This document shows positions 1-8,240 of a stretch of DNA of 37,654 nucleotides, piece after piece. Positions within the stretch are counted from its first letter, which is position 1. Every line of letters starts with the position of its first letter. The stretch is from the NCBI RefSeq assembly GCF_020252405.1, contig NZ_JADCDA010000071.1, forward strand, positions 1 through 37,654, written 5' to 3'. A model generated the notes under the pieces. That model saw only the letters and a list, made by a program, of their open reading frames with translations, searched no databases and was not told the DNA's origin. The DNA is from Aestuariivirga sp. Lineage in GTDB: Bacteria; Pseudomonadota; Alphaproteobacteria; Rhizobiales; Aestuariivirgaceae. A program made the translations under genes and the position numbers.

Positions 1-1
1 A

Positions 2-64
2 GCCGAATGGAGCCTGATCTGCACCGCCCACAACCTCTGCAAACTGGCCAAGGCCGCAACATGA
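2..64 (+). pseudogene. C-terminal end of an IS1182-like transposase (cut by window edge)
   Basis: An open frame enters from the left edge and ends with TGA at 62-64. It reads AEWSLICTAHNLCKLAKAAT. The pattern EW-L-C-AHNL-KL is the usual C-terminus of IS1182-type DDE transposases. Only the last 20 residues are inside the window, so whether the gene is intact upstream cannot be judged. The 65 bases after the stop end in GACAGGCTCC, which would fit an IS terminal repeat lying against the end of the next gene. The family call is from memory of the motif and is moderate. Confidence 0.55.
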
Positions 65-128
65 GCCAGAACATCCCGCTGAACCCATTGCACAAATGCA
101 ACAAAAATCAGATTATCCAGACAGGCTC

Positions 129-1100
129 CTAGAGACTGCCCGCCGAGAAGGTGTCGCAATCCTTCAGGCTCTGGGCGCTGAGGCCCTTCCTGAACCAGTT
201 GACGCGCTGGGCGGAGCTGCCGTGCGTGAAAGACTCAGGCACCACATAGCCCTGGGACTGCTTCTGCAGCCGGTCGTCGCCGATGGCGGCGGCGGCATTC
301 AGCCCCTCCTCGATATCGCCGTCCTCAAGGATATTGGCGGAGGCATTGGCTTCCTGGGCCCAGATGCCGGCGAAGCAATCGGCCTGCAGCTCCATCTTCA
401 CGGACAGCGCATTTGCATCGGTCCGGGAGGCGCGCATGCGGGCCTGCTGCACATCGTCGGCAATGCCCAGCAGGTTCTGCACATGGTGGCCCACCTCATG
501 GGCGATCACATAGGCCTGGGCGAAATCGCCGGGAGCGCCCAGCTTGTTCTTCATGTCCTGATAGAAAGAGAGGTCGATATAGACCTTCTGATCCGCCGGG
601 CAATAGAAGGGCCCCATGGCGGCCTGGGCATTGCCGCAGGCCGACTGGACGAAGCTATCGAACAGCACGAGCTTGGGTTTCTGGTAGTTGCCGCCGAGGA
701 TTTCGCCCCAGACGCGGTTGTTGGAACCCAGCACGCGCGCCACGAATTCCTTGCCGGCATCGGAATTGGCCGAAGGCACGTTGGGGTTCCGCAGGCCGCC
801 GCCGGAATTGTCCGTCACCTCGGTGCGCGTGTCGGGCAGCGTGATCTGCGTGTCCTGGCTGCCCGGAACCGGCATGCCGCCATTCAGCACCTGGAGGAGG
901 TCGAGGCCGAACAGAAACCTGAAAATGAAATAGATGATGACGAGGACAATGATCGTCTTGATGCTCAATCCGCCGCGGCCCGTGCCAATGGGAATGTTGA
1001 CGCCGCCACCGCGTCTGCCGCCTGGAAAGCCAAAGCCGCCGCCCTGGCCCCGCCGGTCCTCGATCGAGTCATAATCGGGCTTCTCATTGTCGAGGCGCAT
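129..1100 (-). CDS. Neutral zinc metallopeptidase, membrane-anchored (YpfJ/KPN_02809-like)
   Basis: The 323-residue protein has a Gly/Arg-rich cytoplasmic N-terminus (residues 18-45), one hydrophobic segment (about 47-66) and then an extracytoplasmic domain. The domain carries the zincin motif HEVGHH (201-206), with ELQADCFAG (238-246) supplying the likely third zinc ligand. These are the hallmarks of the putative neutral zinc metallopeptidase family, whose substrates are not known. It is the last gene of a minus-strand operon, 21 bases after the reductase gene. The C-terminus CDTFSAGSL looks like the natural family end, but the stop codon TAG (129-131) sits exactly where the neighbouring IS element appears to end. 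Family call firm; physiological role unknown. Confidence 0.88.
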   Translation of the reverse strand: MRLDNEKPDYDSIEDRRGQGGGFGFPGGRRGGGVNIPIGTGRGGLSIKTIIVLVIIYFIFRFLFGLDLLQVLNGGMPVPGSQDTQITLPDTRTEVTDNSGGGLRNPNVPSANSDAGKEFVARVLGSNNRVWGEILGGNYQKPKLVLFDSFVQSACGNAQAAMGPFYCPADQKVYIDLSFYQDMKNKLGAPGDFAQAYVIAHEVGHHVQNLLGIADDVQQARMRASRTDANALSVKMELQADCFAGIWAQEANASANILEDGDIEEGLNAAAAIGDDRLQKQSQGYVVPESFTHGSSAQRVNWFRKGLSAQSLKDCDTFSAGSL

Positions 1101-1121
1101 GGCGGGCCGTACTTCATCGTC

Positions 1122-2093
1122 TCAAGGTTGCCGACTGCGGAACTTGCAGAGATCATAGACCAATTGCAAGCCCGGCGTGCCGATGCCGACGATGCGGCCA
1201 AGCTCGATCACGACACCCAGCAATGCGTCGAGTTCGGTGGGCCGGCCCGCCTCCACATCCTGCAGCATGGAGGTGCGGTGGGCCCCCACTTTCGCCGCCA
1301 TGTCCATGCGCTCGCCGGCATCCACCGCGAAGCTGATGCCGAGCTTCTCGGCCACCGCCCGCGCCTCATCCATCATGGTGCGGATGACGCGGCGGGTTCC
1401 GGGGTCGGTGGCGAGATCCTGCAGCGTGCCGAGCGTCAGCACGCTCACCGGGTTGAAACAGAGATTGCCCCACAGCTTGAGCCAGATTTCGTTCCTCAGA
1501 TTGGGCCGCACCGGACTCTTGATGCCGGCGCTGGTCAGCAGCTTGCCGAGCAGCTGCGCACGCTCCGACTTCTCGCCCGCCGGCTCGCCCAGCGGCATGC
1601 GGTCGCCATAGTGGTGCGCGATGACGCCCGGCGCCTCGATCTCGGCCGCCTGCCAGACGACGGCGCCCAAAGCGCGCTCCGGCCCGATGCGGTTCCAGAT
1701 GAGACCACCCGGGTCGACGCTTTCAAGCCGCGTTCCCTCATAAGGCCCGCCCACGCCATGGAAGTACCACCAGGGAATGCCGTTTTGCGCGAAGAGGATC
1801 GCGGTGTTGTCGCCGATCATCGGCATCAGCTGGTCGATGACGGCGGCAAGGCCATGGGCCTTCAGCGTGAGGATGATGTAGTCCTGCGGCCCCAGCTCCT
1901 TCGGGTCATCGGTGACCCTGGGGTGCACGACCTGCGTCCCGCCGCCCTGCTTCAGCGTGAGGCCCCTGGCCCGCATCGCCGCGAGATGGCTCCCGCGCGC
2001 CACGAGCGAGACATCCGCTTCGCCTTTCAGCGCCAGCCTCGCGCCCACATAGCCGCCGATGGCGCCAGCGCCGAAGACGCAGATCTTCGTCAT
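1122..2093 (-). CDS. panE: 2-dehydropantoate 2-reductase family protein
   Basis: The 323-residue protein starts with a Rossmann motif, FGAGAIGGYVG (residues 7-17), for NADPH. The C-terminal ApbA helical domain carries RNEIWLKLWGNLCFNP, where the Lys corresponds to the catalytic Lys of PanE and Asn/Glu residues follow the family pattern. PanE reduces ketopantoate to pantoate in coenzyme A synthesis. Alphaproteobacteria often carry several paralogues of this family that act on other 2-keto acids, and the partner here is an acyl-CoA ligase rather than panB/panC. The biosynthetic role is therefore not certain. Its start overlaps the end of the ligase gene by four bases (ATGA), so the two are translationally coupled. 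Confidence 0.82.
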   Translation of the reverse strand: MTKICVFGAGAIGGYVGARLALKGEADVSLVARGSHLAAMRARGLTLKQGGGTQVVHPRVTDDPKELGPQDYIILTLKAHGLAAVIDQLMPMIGDNTAILFAQNGIPWWYFHGVGGPYEGTRLESVDPGGLIWNRIGPERALGAVVWQAAEIEAPGVIAHHYGDRMPLGEPAGEKSERAQLLGKLLTSAGIKSPVRPNLRNEIWLKLWGNLCFNPVSVLTLGTLQDLATDPGTRRVIRTMMDEARAVAEKLGISFAVDAGERMDMAAKVGAHRTSMLQDVEAGRPTELDALLGVVIELGRIVGIGTPGLQLVYDLCKFRSRQP

Positions 2094-3592
2094 GCCAGAC
2101 CCAGCTTCTGCGCAAGCCCGATGCGCTGCAGCTTGCCGGTGGCGCCCTTGGGGATCTCGTCCAGGATCACGATCTTCTTCGGCGCCTTGAAGGCCGCAAG
2201 CCTGCCATTGGCGAAGTCCTGCAACTCGCGCTCCGTGGCGCTCTGGCCCTCGCGCAGCACGACGGCCGCCGCCACTTCCTCGCCCAGCCTGTCATGCGGC
2301 ATGGCGAAGGTGACGGCCTGCGCCACGGCTTCATGCGCCATCAGCACTTCGTCCACTTCCATGGGGGCGACCTTCTCGCCGCCGCGGTTGATGATCTCCT
2401 TCAGGCGGCCGGTGATCTTGAGATAGCCGTCCCCGTCCATGCAGCCCTGATCGCCGGTGTGGAACCAGCCGAAGGCGAAGCCCGCCTCGTTGGCCTTTGG
2501 GTTGTTCTCATAGCCGGGCGTCACATTGGGGCCGCGGGTTACCACCTCGCCCTCCTCGCCCGCGCCGAGCAGCCTGCCGTCGGCGGACATGACAGCAACC
2601 TCGGGGCCTGCCGCACAGCCCACGAAGCCCGGCTTGCGCTTGCCCGGCGGCAACCGGTTGGACGCCATCTGATGCGCATTCTCCGTCATCGCATAGGCCT
2701 CGATGACAGGGCAGCCGAAAGTCTCCTCCAATGCGTGGAACACCGGCACGGGCAGCGAGGCCGAACTTGAGCGGATGAAGCGCAGCGGGTTGGCCTTGAT
2801 GATATCGGCATTGCGCCCGGCCCGCGCCAGGATCGCCTGATGCATGGTGGGCACCGCCGTAACCCATGTGGGGCGCGCCTCCTCCATCTGCCCGAAGAAC
2901 TTGAGCGCGTTGAAGCCCGGCGTGGCGAAGACCGAGGCCCCCGCCGCGAGCGTTGCAAGGATCGCCGCGACGAGCCCGTGGATGTGGAACAGCGGCATGA
3001 TGTTGAGGCAGCGGTCGGCTTCCGTCAGCTGCAGCGTGTTGCGGATGTTGTTGGCGGAGGCGAGCAGGTTCGCATGGGTCAGCGGCACGATCTTGGGCCG
3101 CGAGGTGGTGCCCGAAGTGTGCAGCACGAGCGCCACGTCACCGCCTTCGGCATAGCCTTGCCCGGACGGCGGAGAAACCGCATCGCCCGTGATGGTGAAG
3201 GCCCCGGCCTCCCGCCTCGGTGACGCCGTCAGAACCGGAATGCCGAGCCGCCTGGCGGCGGCGATGGCGGGCGAGGCGCTGCCCTCCTCGACCAGCAGGG
3301 CCTTGGCCTTCAGGTCATCCATATAGAAGTGGAACTCATCCTCGCGATAGGCGGGGTTCAGGGGTGCGGCGGTCACCGCACAGGCGCAGGCCACGAAGGC
3401 CGCCGCCATGTCCGGCCCGTTGGGCAGCACGATGGCGAGCTTGTCGTTGCGGATGAGACCGCGCCGCCGCAGCGCCGCGCATGTGTCCTCCGCCAGGGCG
3501 GAAAACCGGCCATAGCCATGGGGCTCCCGGCCGGAGGCCAGAAGGGCGGTATCGCCCGGCGGGCGGGCGTCGAGAAGGCCTTTCAGGATCAT
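2090..3592 (-). CDS. Acyl-CoA synthetase (AMP-forming), AAE3/oxalyl-CoA synthetase-like
   Basis: A 500-residue ANL-superfamily adenylate-forming ligase. Visible core motifs are [17 protein letters not shown] (A3, P-loop-like), EAYAMTEN (A5), WFHTGDQG (A7), [16 protein letters not shown] (A8 hinge) and [10 protein letters not shown] (A10, catalytic Lys). The A8 sequence, the segment [11 protein letters not shown] and the compact length resemble the AAE3/Pcs60 group, whose plant and yeast members activate oxalate. A short-chain or dicarboxylic substrate is a reasonable inference, but the sequence alone does not settle it. It is the first gene of a three-gene minus-strand operon with the reductase and the zinc peptidase. 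The region upstream holds palindromic repeats and separates it from the divergent nadE. Confidence 0.82.
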   Translation of the reverse strand: MILKGLLDARPPGDTALLASGREPHGYGRFSALAEDTCAALRRRGLIRNDKLAIVLPNGPDMAAAFVACACAVTAAPLNPAYREDEFHFYMDDLKAKALLVEEGSASPAIAAARRLGIPVLTASPRREAGAFTITGDAVSPPSGQGYAEGGDVALVLHTSGTTSRPKIVPLTHANLLASANNIRNTLQLTEADRCLNIMPLFHIHGLVAAILATLAAGASVFATPGFNALKFFGQMEEARPTWVTAVPTMHQAILARAGRNADIIKANPLRFIRSSSASLPVPVFHALEETFGCPVIEAYAMTENAHQMASNRLPPGKRKPGFVGCAAGPEVAVMSADGRLLGAGEEGEVVTRGPNVTPGYENNPKANEAGFAFGWFHTGDQGCMDGDGYLKITGRLKEIINRGGEKVAPMEVDEVLMAHEAVAQAVTFAMPHDRLGEEVAAAVVLREGQSATERELQDFANGRLAAFKAPKKIVILDEIPKGATGKLQRIGLAQKLGLA

Positions 3593-3660
3593 TCCGGCAG
3601 TCTGCCCATTTCGGCAGCCCCGTCAACGCCGCGCAACTGAAGGTCAGACCTGCATGGTCC

Positions 3661-3710
3661 GGCGCATGGTCCGTTCACGCGGAATCGCCTGACCGGAAAG
3701 AACATGCGCC
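3661..3710. repeat. Palindromic intergenic repeat, GGCGCATG...CATGCGCC type
   Basis: A 50-base element with perfect 8-base terminal arms (GGCGCATG / CATGCGCC) and a small inner GCG/CGC pairing. Related palindromes occur at 8160-8205 and 33789-33836. Both of those share the GTTCCG-type shoulder and the GGAATC/GATTCC core. It probably folds into a hairpin in RNA or single-stranded DNA. It lies between the divergent ligase and nadE genes. Confidence 0.75.
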
Positions 3711-3725
3711 AAGTCAAAAGCTTGA

Positions 3726-3769
3726 GCATGATCTTATCGCAAAAGCGGTTCCACTTTTGCGGATCATGC
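3726..3769. repeat. Rhizobial palindromic repeat, GCATGATC...GATCATGC
   Basis: A nested perfect palindrome: outer arms GCATGATC/GATCATGC and inner arms CGCAAAAG/CTTTTGCG around an 8-base loop. This is the same general form as the GCATGATC-type intergenic repeat abundant in rhizobial genomes. It ends 15 bases before the nadE start codon, so it will be in the leader or promoter of that gene. A fragment of the same repeat (GGAGCATGATC) recurs at about 33778-33788. Confidence 0.75.
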
Positions 3770-3784
3770 CCTAAGACGGCCTGC

Positions 3785-5413
3785 ATGACCGGCAGACTTA
3801 TCATTGCCCTCGCCCAGCTCAACCCGACACTCGGCGCCATCAATGCCAATCTGGCGCGGGCCCGCGAAGCCCGGCGCGAGGCGCCGGATGCCGACCTGAT
3901 CCTGTTTCCGGAGCTGTTCATCTGCGGCTATCCGCCGGAGGACCTGGTGCTGCGCCCGTCCTTCGTGGAAGCCTGCCGCGAAGCGGTCGAGGAACTGGCG
4001 AAAGACACACTCACCGGCCCCGCCGTGCTGATCGGCCTCCCCTGGCGCGAGGGCGCCTATCTTTATAATTCTATGGCGCTGCTGGCCAATGGCAGGATCG
4101 AGGCGGTGCGCCACAAATTCGACCTGCCCAATTATGGCGTGTTCGACGAGAAGCGCGTGTTCGACGCCGGTCCTGCTCCCGGCCCCATCTCCTTCAAGGG
4201 CGTGCGCATCGGCGTTCCCATCTGCGAGGATATCTGGACGGAGGAGACCTGCGAGACGCTGGCCGAGACCGGCGCTGAAATCCTGCTCTCCCCCAACGGC
4301 TCGCCCTTCGAGCGCAACAAGGATGACGTGCGCCTCAACCTCGTGGTGGCGCGCGTCACCGAAACGGGGCTGCCGCTTGCCTATCTGAACCAGGTGGGCG
4401 GGCAGGACGAACTGGTTTTCGACGGGGCGTCCTTCGTGCTCAACGCGGATCGCAGCCTCGCATGGCAAATGCCGATGTTCGAGGAGCAGTTGGCACTCAC
4501 CGAATGGCTGCGCGGGGAGGACGGCTGGCGCTGCGTGCCGGGCGAGATCGCCGGGGTGCCGGAGAATGAGGCCGAGACGTGGAAGGCCTGCGTGCTGGGG
4601 CTTCGCGACTATGTTTTGAAGAACCGCTTCCCCGGCGTGGTGCTGGGCCTGTCGGGCGGCATCGACTCGGCCGTGGTCGCCGCCATGGCGGTCGATGCGC
4701 TGGGGGCGGACCGCGTGCATTGCGTGATGCTGCCCTATGCCTATACGAGCAGGGACAGCCTGGCCGACGCGGGGGAATGCGCAAATCTTCTGGGCGTGCG
4801 CTATGACGTGGTGCCGATCAGTGAGCCGGTGGAGGGCTTCCTCCATGCGCTGAAGCCGATGTTCGAAGGCACGCCCGCGGGCATCACGGAAGAGAACCTG
4901 CAATCGCGCTCGCGCGGCGCAATCCTGATGGCGATTTCCAACAAGTTCGGCTCCATGGTGCTGACCACCGGCAACAAGTCTGAAATGTCGGTGGGCTATG
5001 CGACGCTCTATGGCGACATGAACGGCGGCTTCAACCCGATCAAGGACGTCTACAAAACGGAAGTGTACCGGCTGGCCAACTGGCGCAATTCGCTGGGCTA
5101 TGTGATCCCCGGGCGCATCATCACCAAGGCGCCGACGGCGGAACTGCGCGAGAACCAGAAGGACCAGGACTCGCTGCCGCCCTATGAGGTGCTGGACGCG
5201 ATCCTCGAGGGCCTTGTGGAGAACGAGCTGCCGGTGGAGCAGATCGTCAGGGCCACGGGCTTCGAGGAGGCGCTGGTGCGCCGCATCCAGCACATGCTCT
5301 ACATCGCCGAATACAAGCGGCGCCAGGCGGCCCCCGGCGTCAAGATCACACGCCGCAACTTCGGCCGCGACCGGCGTTACCCGATCACCAACGCTTTCCG
5401 GGACGGGCGCTGA
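3785..5413 (+). CDS. nadE: Glutamine-dependent NAD+ synthetase
   Basis: A 542-residue two-domain enzyme making NAD from nicotinate adenine dinucleotide, ATP and glutamine. The N-terminal nitrilase-like glutaminase domain has the triad Glu43 (FPELF), Lys111 ([15 protein letters not shown]) and Cys147 (PICEDIW). The C-terminal ATP-pyrophosphatase domain has SGGIDS (290-295), TTGNKSE and [12 protein letters not shown]. The frame is open upstream to 3704, but those 27 codons translate the palindromic repeat. The family N-terminus ([13 protein letters not shown]) starts here, so I chose the ATG at 3785. The stop codon lies one base before the gltX start, so the two genes are almost certainly cotranscribed. 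Confidence 0.96.
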   Translation: MTGRLIIALAQLNPTLGAINANLARAREARREAPDADLILFPELFICGYPPEDLVLRPSFVEACREAVEELAKDTLTGPAVLIGLPWREGAYLYNSMALLANGRIEAVRHKFDLPNYGVFDEKRVFDAGPAPGPISFKGVRIGVPICEDIWTEETCETLAETGAEILLSPNGSPFERNKDDVRLNLVVARVTETGLPLAYLNQVGGQDELVFDGASFVLNADRSLAWQMPMFEEQLALTEWLRGEDGWRCVPGEIAGVPENEAETWKACVLGLRDYVLKNRFPGVVLGLSGGIDSAVVAAMAVDALGADRVHCVMLPYAYTSRDSLADAGECANLLGVRYDVVPISEPVEGFLHALKPMFEGTPAGITEENLQSRSRGAILMAISNKFGSMVLTTGNKSEMSVGYATLYGDMNGGFNPIKDVYKTEVYRLANWRNSLGYVIPGRIITKAPTAELRENQKDQDSLPPYEVLDAILEGLVENELPVEQIVRATGFEEALVRRIQHMLYIAEYKRRQAAPGVKITRRNFGRDRRYPITNAFRDGR

Positions 5414-5414
5414 G

Positions 5415-6734
5415 ATGACCGCCATCGTCCGCTTCGCGCCTTCGCCCACGGGGCGCATCCATATCGGCAATGCCCGCACCGCCATTCTCAACTGGTTGAT
5501 GGCGCAGAAAACCGATGGCCAGTTCGTGCTGCGCTATGACGACACCGACACGGCGCGTTCAACGGACGAATTCGCGCAGGGCATCGCCGCCGATGTGGAC
5601 TGGCTCGGCATCAGGCCCCACCGCGTCGAATGGCAGTCGAAGCGCTTCGGGCGCTATGACGAGGTGGCAGACAGGCTGCGCGCCGAAGGCCGGCTCTATC
5701 CCTGCTATGAGACGGCGTACGAGCTTGACCGCAAGCGCAAGCTGCAGGAGGCGCGCAAGCTGCCGCCCGTCTATGACCGCGCCGCGCTGATGCTGACGGA
5801 CGCGGAGCGTGCCAAGCTCGAGGCCGGCGGCCGCAGGGCGCACTGGCGTTTCCGGCTGGACGGACGTGTGGTGGCGTGGAACGACCTGATCCGCGGCCCG
5901 CAGCACATCGACACGCGCTCGCTGTCCGACCCTGTGCTGGTGCGCGAGGATGGCAGCTATCTCTACACCCTGCCCTCCGTCATCGACGACATCGACTTCC
6001 GGATAACCCATGTGATCCGCGGCGAGGACCATGTGGTCAACACCGCGGTGCAGATCGAGATCACCCAAGCGCTGGGCGCGAAACCGCCGGCTTACGCGCA
6101 CCACAGCCTGCTGACGGGGGCGGACGGCAAGGGCCTGTCAAAGCGCCTGGGCTCGCTCTCCATCGCCTCGATGCGCGAGGACGGGCTCGAACCCATGGCG
6201 GTCGTCAGCCACGCCGCCCTGCTCGGCACCTCCGGCAATATCCATCCGTATACGGATTACCGCGGGCTGGTCGACGGCTTCGGCCTCGACAAGCTCTCCC
6301 GCGCGCCCGCCCGCTTCGACGAGCAGGAACTTCTGATGCTGAACGCGAAGCTGCTGCATCACCTCCCATGGGAAAAGGTGAAGGACCGGCTGCCCGGCGA
6401 CAGCGAGGCTCTCTGGCTGGCGGTGCGCGGCAACATCGTGACACTGTCCGATGCCGGAACGTGGCGCGAGGTCGTGAACGGCGGCGTCACGCCGGTGGTG
6501 GCCCCGGAAGATGCCGAGTTCATCGCCGCTGCACGCAAGCTGCTGCCGCCCTCGCCATGGGATGCCACCACATGGAAGGTCTGGACCGAAGCGGTGAAGG
6601 CCGCGACAGGCCGCAAGGGCAAGCCGCTGTTCATGCCGCTGCGCCTGGCGCTGACGGGCCTTGATCACGGACCGGAACTGGCCCAGCTGCTGCCGCTGAT
6701 CGGGCGTGAAACGGCGCTTGAGCGGCTCGGCTAG
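5415..6734 (+). CDS. gltX: Glutamyl-tRNA synthetase
   Basis: A 439-residue class I synthetase charging tRNA with glutamate. It has [14 protein letters not shown] (residues 7-20, the HIGH motif as HIGN), IRGEDH and the KMSKS-equivalent KGLSKR near residues 237-242. The alphaproteobacterial C-terminal anticodon-binding region follows. The length is that of the shorter alphaproteobacterial GluRS type. Alphaproteobacteria usually carry two GluRS paralogues that share tRNA-Glu and tRNA-Gln misacylation with GatCAB, and which one this is cannot be told from sequence alone. The true start is the ATG two bases after the nadE stop (TGAGATG). A longer in-frame extension to 5184 only overlaps nadE and is not used. 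Confidence 0.95.
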   Translation: MTAIVRFAPSPTGRIHIGNARTAILNWLMAQKTDGQFVLRYDDTDTARSTDEFAQGIAADVDWLGIRPHRVEWQSKRFGRYDEVADRLRAEGRLYPCYETAYELDRKRKLQEARKLPPVYDRAALMLTDAERAKLEAGGRRAHWRFRLDGRVVAWNDLIRGPQHIDTRSLSDPVLVREDGSYLYTLPSVIDDIDFRITHVIRGEDHVVNTAVQIEITQALGAKPPAYAHHSLLTGADGKGLSKRLGSLSIASMREDGLEPMAVVSHAALLGTSGNIHPYTDYRGLVDGFGLDKLSRAPARFDEQELLMLNAKLLHHLPWEKVKDRLPGDSEALWLAVRGNIVTLSDAGTWREVVNGGVTPVVAPEDAEFIAAARKLLPPSPWDATTWKVWTEAVKAATGRKGKPLFMPLRLALTGLDHGPELAQLLPLIGRETALERLG

Positions 6735-6736
6735 AC

Positions 6737-6778
6737 GTCAACACTTTTGTTGACAAACTGGAGATGTTCGCCTATTTG
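6737..6778 (+). promoter_or_regulatory. Predicted hicAB promoter with overlapping palindromic operator
   Basis: A perfect TTGACA -35 box lies at 6750-6755, followed by a 17-base spacer and a weak -10 TATTTG at 6773-6778. The -35 box overlaps the right arm of an inverted repeat GTCAACA-CTTT-TGTTGAC (6737-6754). A repressor bound there would block RNA polymerase, as expected if HicB, which has a C-terminal DNA-binding domain, autoregulates the operon. The promoter is seen in the sequence; the binding protein is inferred. Confidence 0.55.
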
Positions 6779-6795
6779 AAAATGACGGAAGGAGT

Positions 6796-6824
6796 ACTGC
6801 ATCTGCAGTGAGCCGCTGCGGCTC
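6796..6824 (+). promoter_or_regulatory. Two short stem-loops in the hicAB leader
   Basis: ACTGCA-TC-TGCAGT (6796-6809) and GAGCCGC-T-GCGGCTC (6810-6824) follow each other without a gap and are followed by GCCTTTTC. The second, GC-rich stem with a short T run resembles a weak intrinsic terminator placed between the promoter and hicA. It could lower expression of the toxin operon, or be the tail end of transcription coming from gltX. Confidence 0.4.
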
Positions 6825-6863
6825 GCCTTTTCAGACCGCTTGGAGTCTTGAAGGTGGAGATGC

Positions 6864-7052
6864 ATGAAGTATTCCGAATTCCGACGCTGGCTCAGGAAGC
6901 AGGGTTGTACGTTCGAAACGCATGAAGGTGGCAGCGGTCACATCACAGTGCTCTACAAGGGGCGGCGTTCCCAGCTTCCGGCACATGGAGCGGGCAAGGA
7001 CTTGAAGAAAGGCCTCGTGGAGGCCATCAAGAAACAGCTCGGATTGAAATGA
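6864..7052 (+). CDS. hicA: HicA-type mRNA interferase toxin
   Basis: A 62-residue protein with the HicA dsRBD-like fold pattern. It opens with MKYSEFRRWLRKQG and carries the GGSGHITVLYKG strand, in which His26 is the conserved catalytic His. The C-terminal helix KGLVEAIKKQLGLK completes the fold. HicA cleaves mRNA when not neutralised by HicB. Upstream, AAGGTGGA (6851-6858) is a good ribosome site for the ATG at 6864, and a second out-of-frame ATG at 6860 is ignored. The stop overlaps the start of hicB by four bases, the usual toxin-first arrangement of hicAB. Confidence 0.92.
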   Translation: MKYSEFRRWLRKQGCTFETHEGGSGHITVLYKGRRSQLPAHGAGKDLKKGLVEAIKKQLGLK

Positions 7053-7465
7053 TCTCTTATCGCGTAAAACTTCAGGATGACGACGGCACGGTGCTGGTCA
7101 CCTCGCCCGACTTTCCGGAACTCGTCACCTTCGGCGATGATCGGGAGGACGCGCTGTCCTACGCGGTTGGCGCCTTTTCCGAAGCGATTGCAGCGCGCAT
7201 GGCCCATCGCGAGCGGATCCCGCCGCCATCCAAAGGCAAACCCTCCGAACCGCATGTCGTATTGCCGTTGCAGGTCGAACTGAAGGTACGGCTCTACCAG
7301 AACATGGACGAACTCGGCGTGCGCAAGGCGGACCTCGCCCGCAAGATGGACCTGCACCGGCAGGAGATAGACCGGCTTCTCGACCTCAACCACGCCACAA
7401 GCGTTGCCAGGCTTGAGAAGGCTTTCCGCGCCCTCGGCAAAACCCTCGACATCAAGGTCGCCTGA
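7049..7465 (+). CDS. hicB: HicB antitoxin with C-terminal helix-turn-helix
   Basis: A 138-residue protein. The N-terminal degenerate RNase-H-like HicB domain (about residues 1-65) contains VTSPDFPELVTFGDDREDAL, the family signature. The C-terminal half (about 85-138) is a Cro/CI-type helix-turn-helix with ADLARKMDLHRQEIDRLLD. HicB binds and masks HicA and represses its own promoter; the palindrome over the -35 box at 6737-6754 is the likely operator. Start ATG overlaps the hicA stop. Confidence 0.92.
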   Translation: MISYRVKLQDDDGTVLVTSPDFPELVTFGDDREDALSYAVGAFSEAIAARMAHRERIPPPSKGKPSEPHVVLPLQVELKVRLYQNMDELGVRKADLARKMDLHRQEIDRLLDLNHATSVARLEKAFRALGKTLDIKVA

Positions 7466-7481
7466 GGTCCATACTCCGTCA

Positions 7482-8123
7482 ATGATCCTCGTTGGCCAGT
7501 TCGACTCTCCCTTCGTGCGGCGCGTGGCGGTGACGCTCAATCACTATCACATGCCTTTCACGCGCAATCCGATCTCCGTCTTCCGCGACATGGACGCGAT
7601 GCGGCAGATCAATCCGCTGGTGCGCGTGCCGTCGCTGATCCTGGAGACCGGCGAGGTGCTGATCGATTCCTCCGCCATCATCGACCACCTTGACGAGATG
7701 GCGGGCCCTGCCCGCGCACTCACCCCGGCGCATGGGCCGGAACGGCGCAAGGTGCTGCAGGCCGTGGTGCTGGGCTTGGGCATTGGGGAGAAGGCCGTGG
7801 CGCTGTTCCTCGAGCGGCTGTTCCACATCGACAAACACATCAACCGCGACTTCGAGAAGCGCATGATGGGGCAGATTTCGGCCGCCCTCGAAAAACTGGA
7901 ACATGACTGCGGCGCGCCATGGTTCTTCGACGGCAAGATGACCCAGGCCGACATCACCGCCGGCTGCGTTTTAGGATACCTCAAAATGCGCGTGCCGGAC
8001 ATGTTCCCGGCGGACAAATACCCGAAGCTTCACCACCTGGCGCTCCATTGCGAAACCAGGGAAGACTTCGTGAAGGCCCGCCCCTCGCCCGAAGAGACCG
8101 TGCCGGGCCGGACGCGGCATTGA
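7482..8123 (+). CDS. Glutathione S-transferase family protein
   Basis: A 213-residue protein. The N-terminal thioredoxin-like domain begins MILVGQFDSPFVRRVAVTL. It has the cis-Pro loop VRVPSLIL and the glutathione-binding GEVLIDSSAIIDHLDE. The all-helical C-terminal domain contains FFDGKMTQADITAGCVLGY, the usual N-capping-box region. The open frame extends upstream to 7404 inside hicB, but the family N-terminus begins at the ATG at 7482, 16 bases after the hicB stop. The substrate is unknown. It may share a transcript with hicAB. Confidence 0.85.
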   Translation: MILVGQFDSPFVRRVAVTLNHYHMPFTRNPISVFRDMDAMRQINPLVRVPSLILETGEVLIDSSAIIDHLDEMAGPARALTPAHGPERRKVLQAVVLGLGIGEKAVALFLERLFHIDKHINRDFEKRMMGQISAALEKLEHDCGAPWFFDGKMTQADITAGCVLGYLKMRVPDMFPADKYPKLHHLALHCETREDFVKARPSPEETVPGRTRH

Positions 8124-8159
8124 GATTGGCCCGCGCCGCTTCGGCAGGCCAATCGGGCT

Positions 8160-8224
8160 GGCGCATGTTCCGGCCGGGCGGTTCCGCCTGAACGGAACAA
8201 GCGCCAGCTTTCGCTGGGGTGACG
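8160..8224. repeat. Palindromic repeat plus half of a GCTTTCGC-type repeat after the GST gene
   Basis: GGCGC..GTTCCG..GGCGG/CCGCC..CGGAAC..GCGCC (8160-8205) is an extended, nearly perfect palindrome related to those at 3661-3710 and 33789-33836. It is followed directly by CAGCTTTCGCTGGGGTGACGG (8205-8225). That resembles the right half of the 84-base inverted repeat at 12984-13067. The composite sits between the convergent ends of the GST and PhnD-like genes and may serve as a two-way transcription barrier. Confidence 0.65.
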
Positions 8225-8240
8225 GATTGAGGGGGTGGGG

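Noticed and set aside
96-2426. A 776-codon plus-strand open frame
   Set aside because: It is antisense to the peptidase, reductase and ligase genes, which have clear motifs. Its translation is low-complexity Ala/Arg/His-rich with no family signature, as expected for a high-GC shadow frame.
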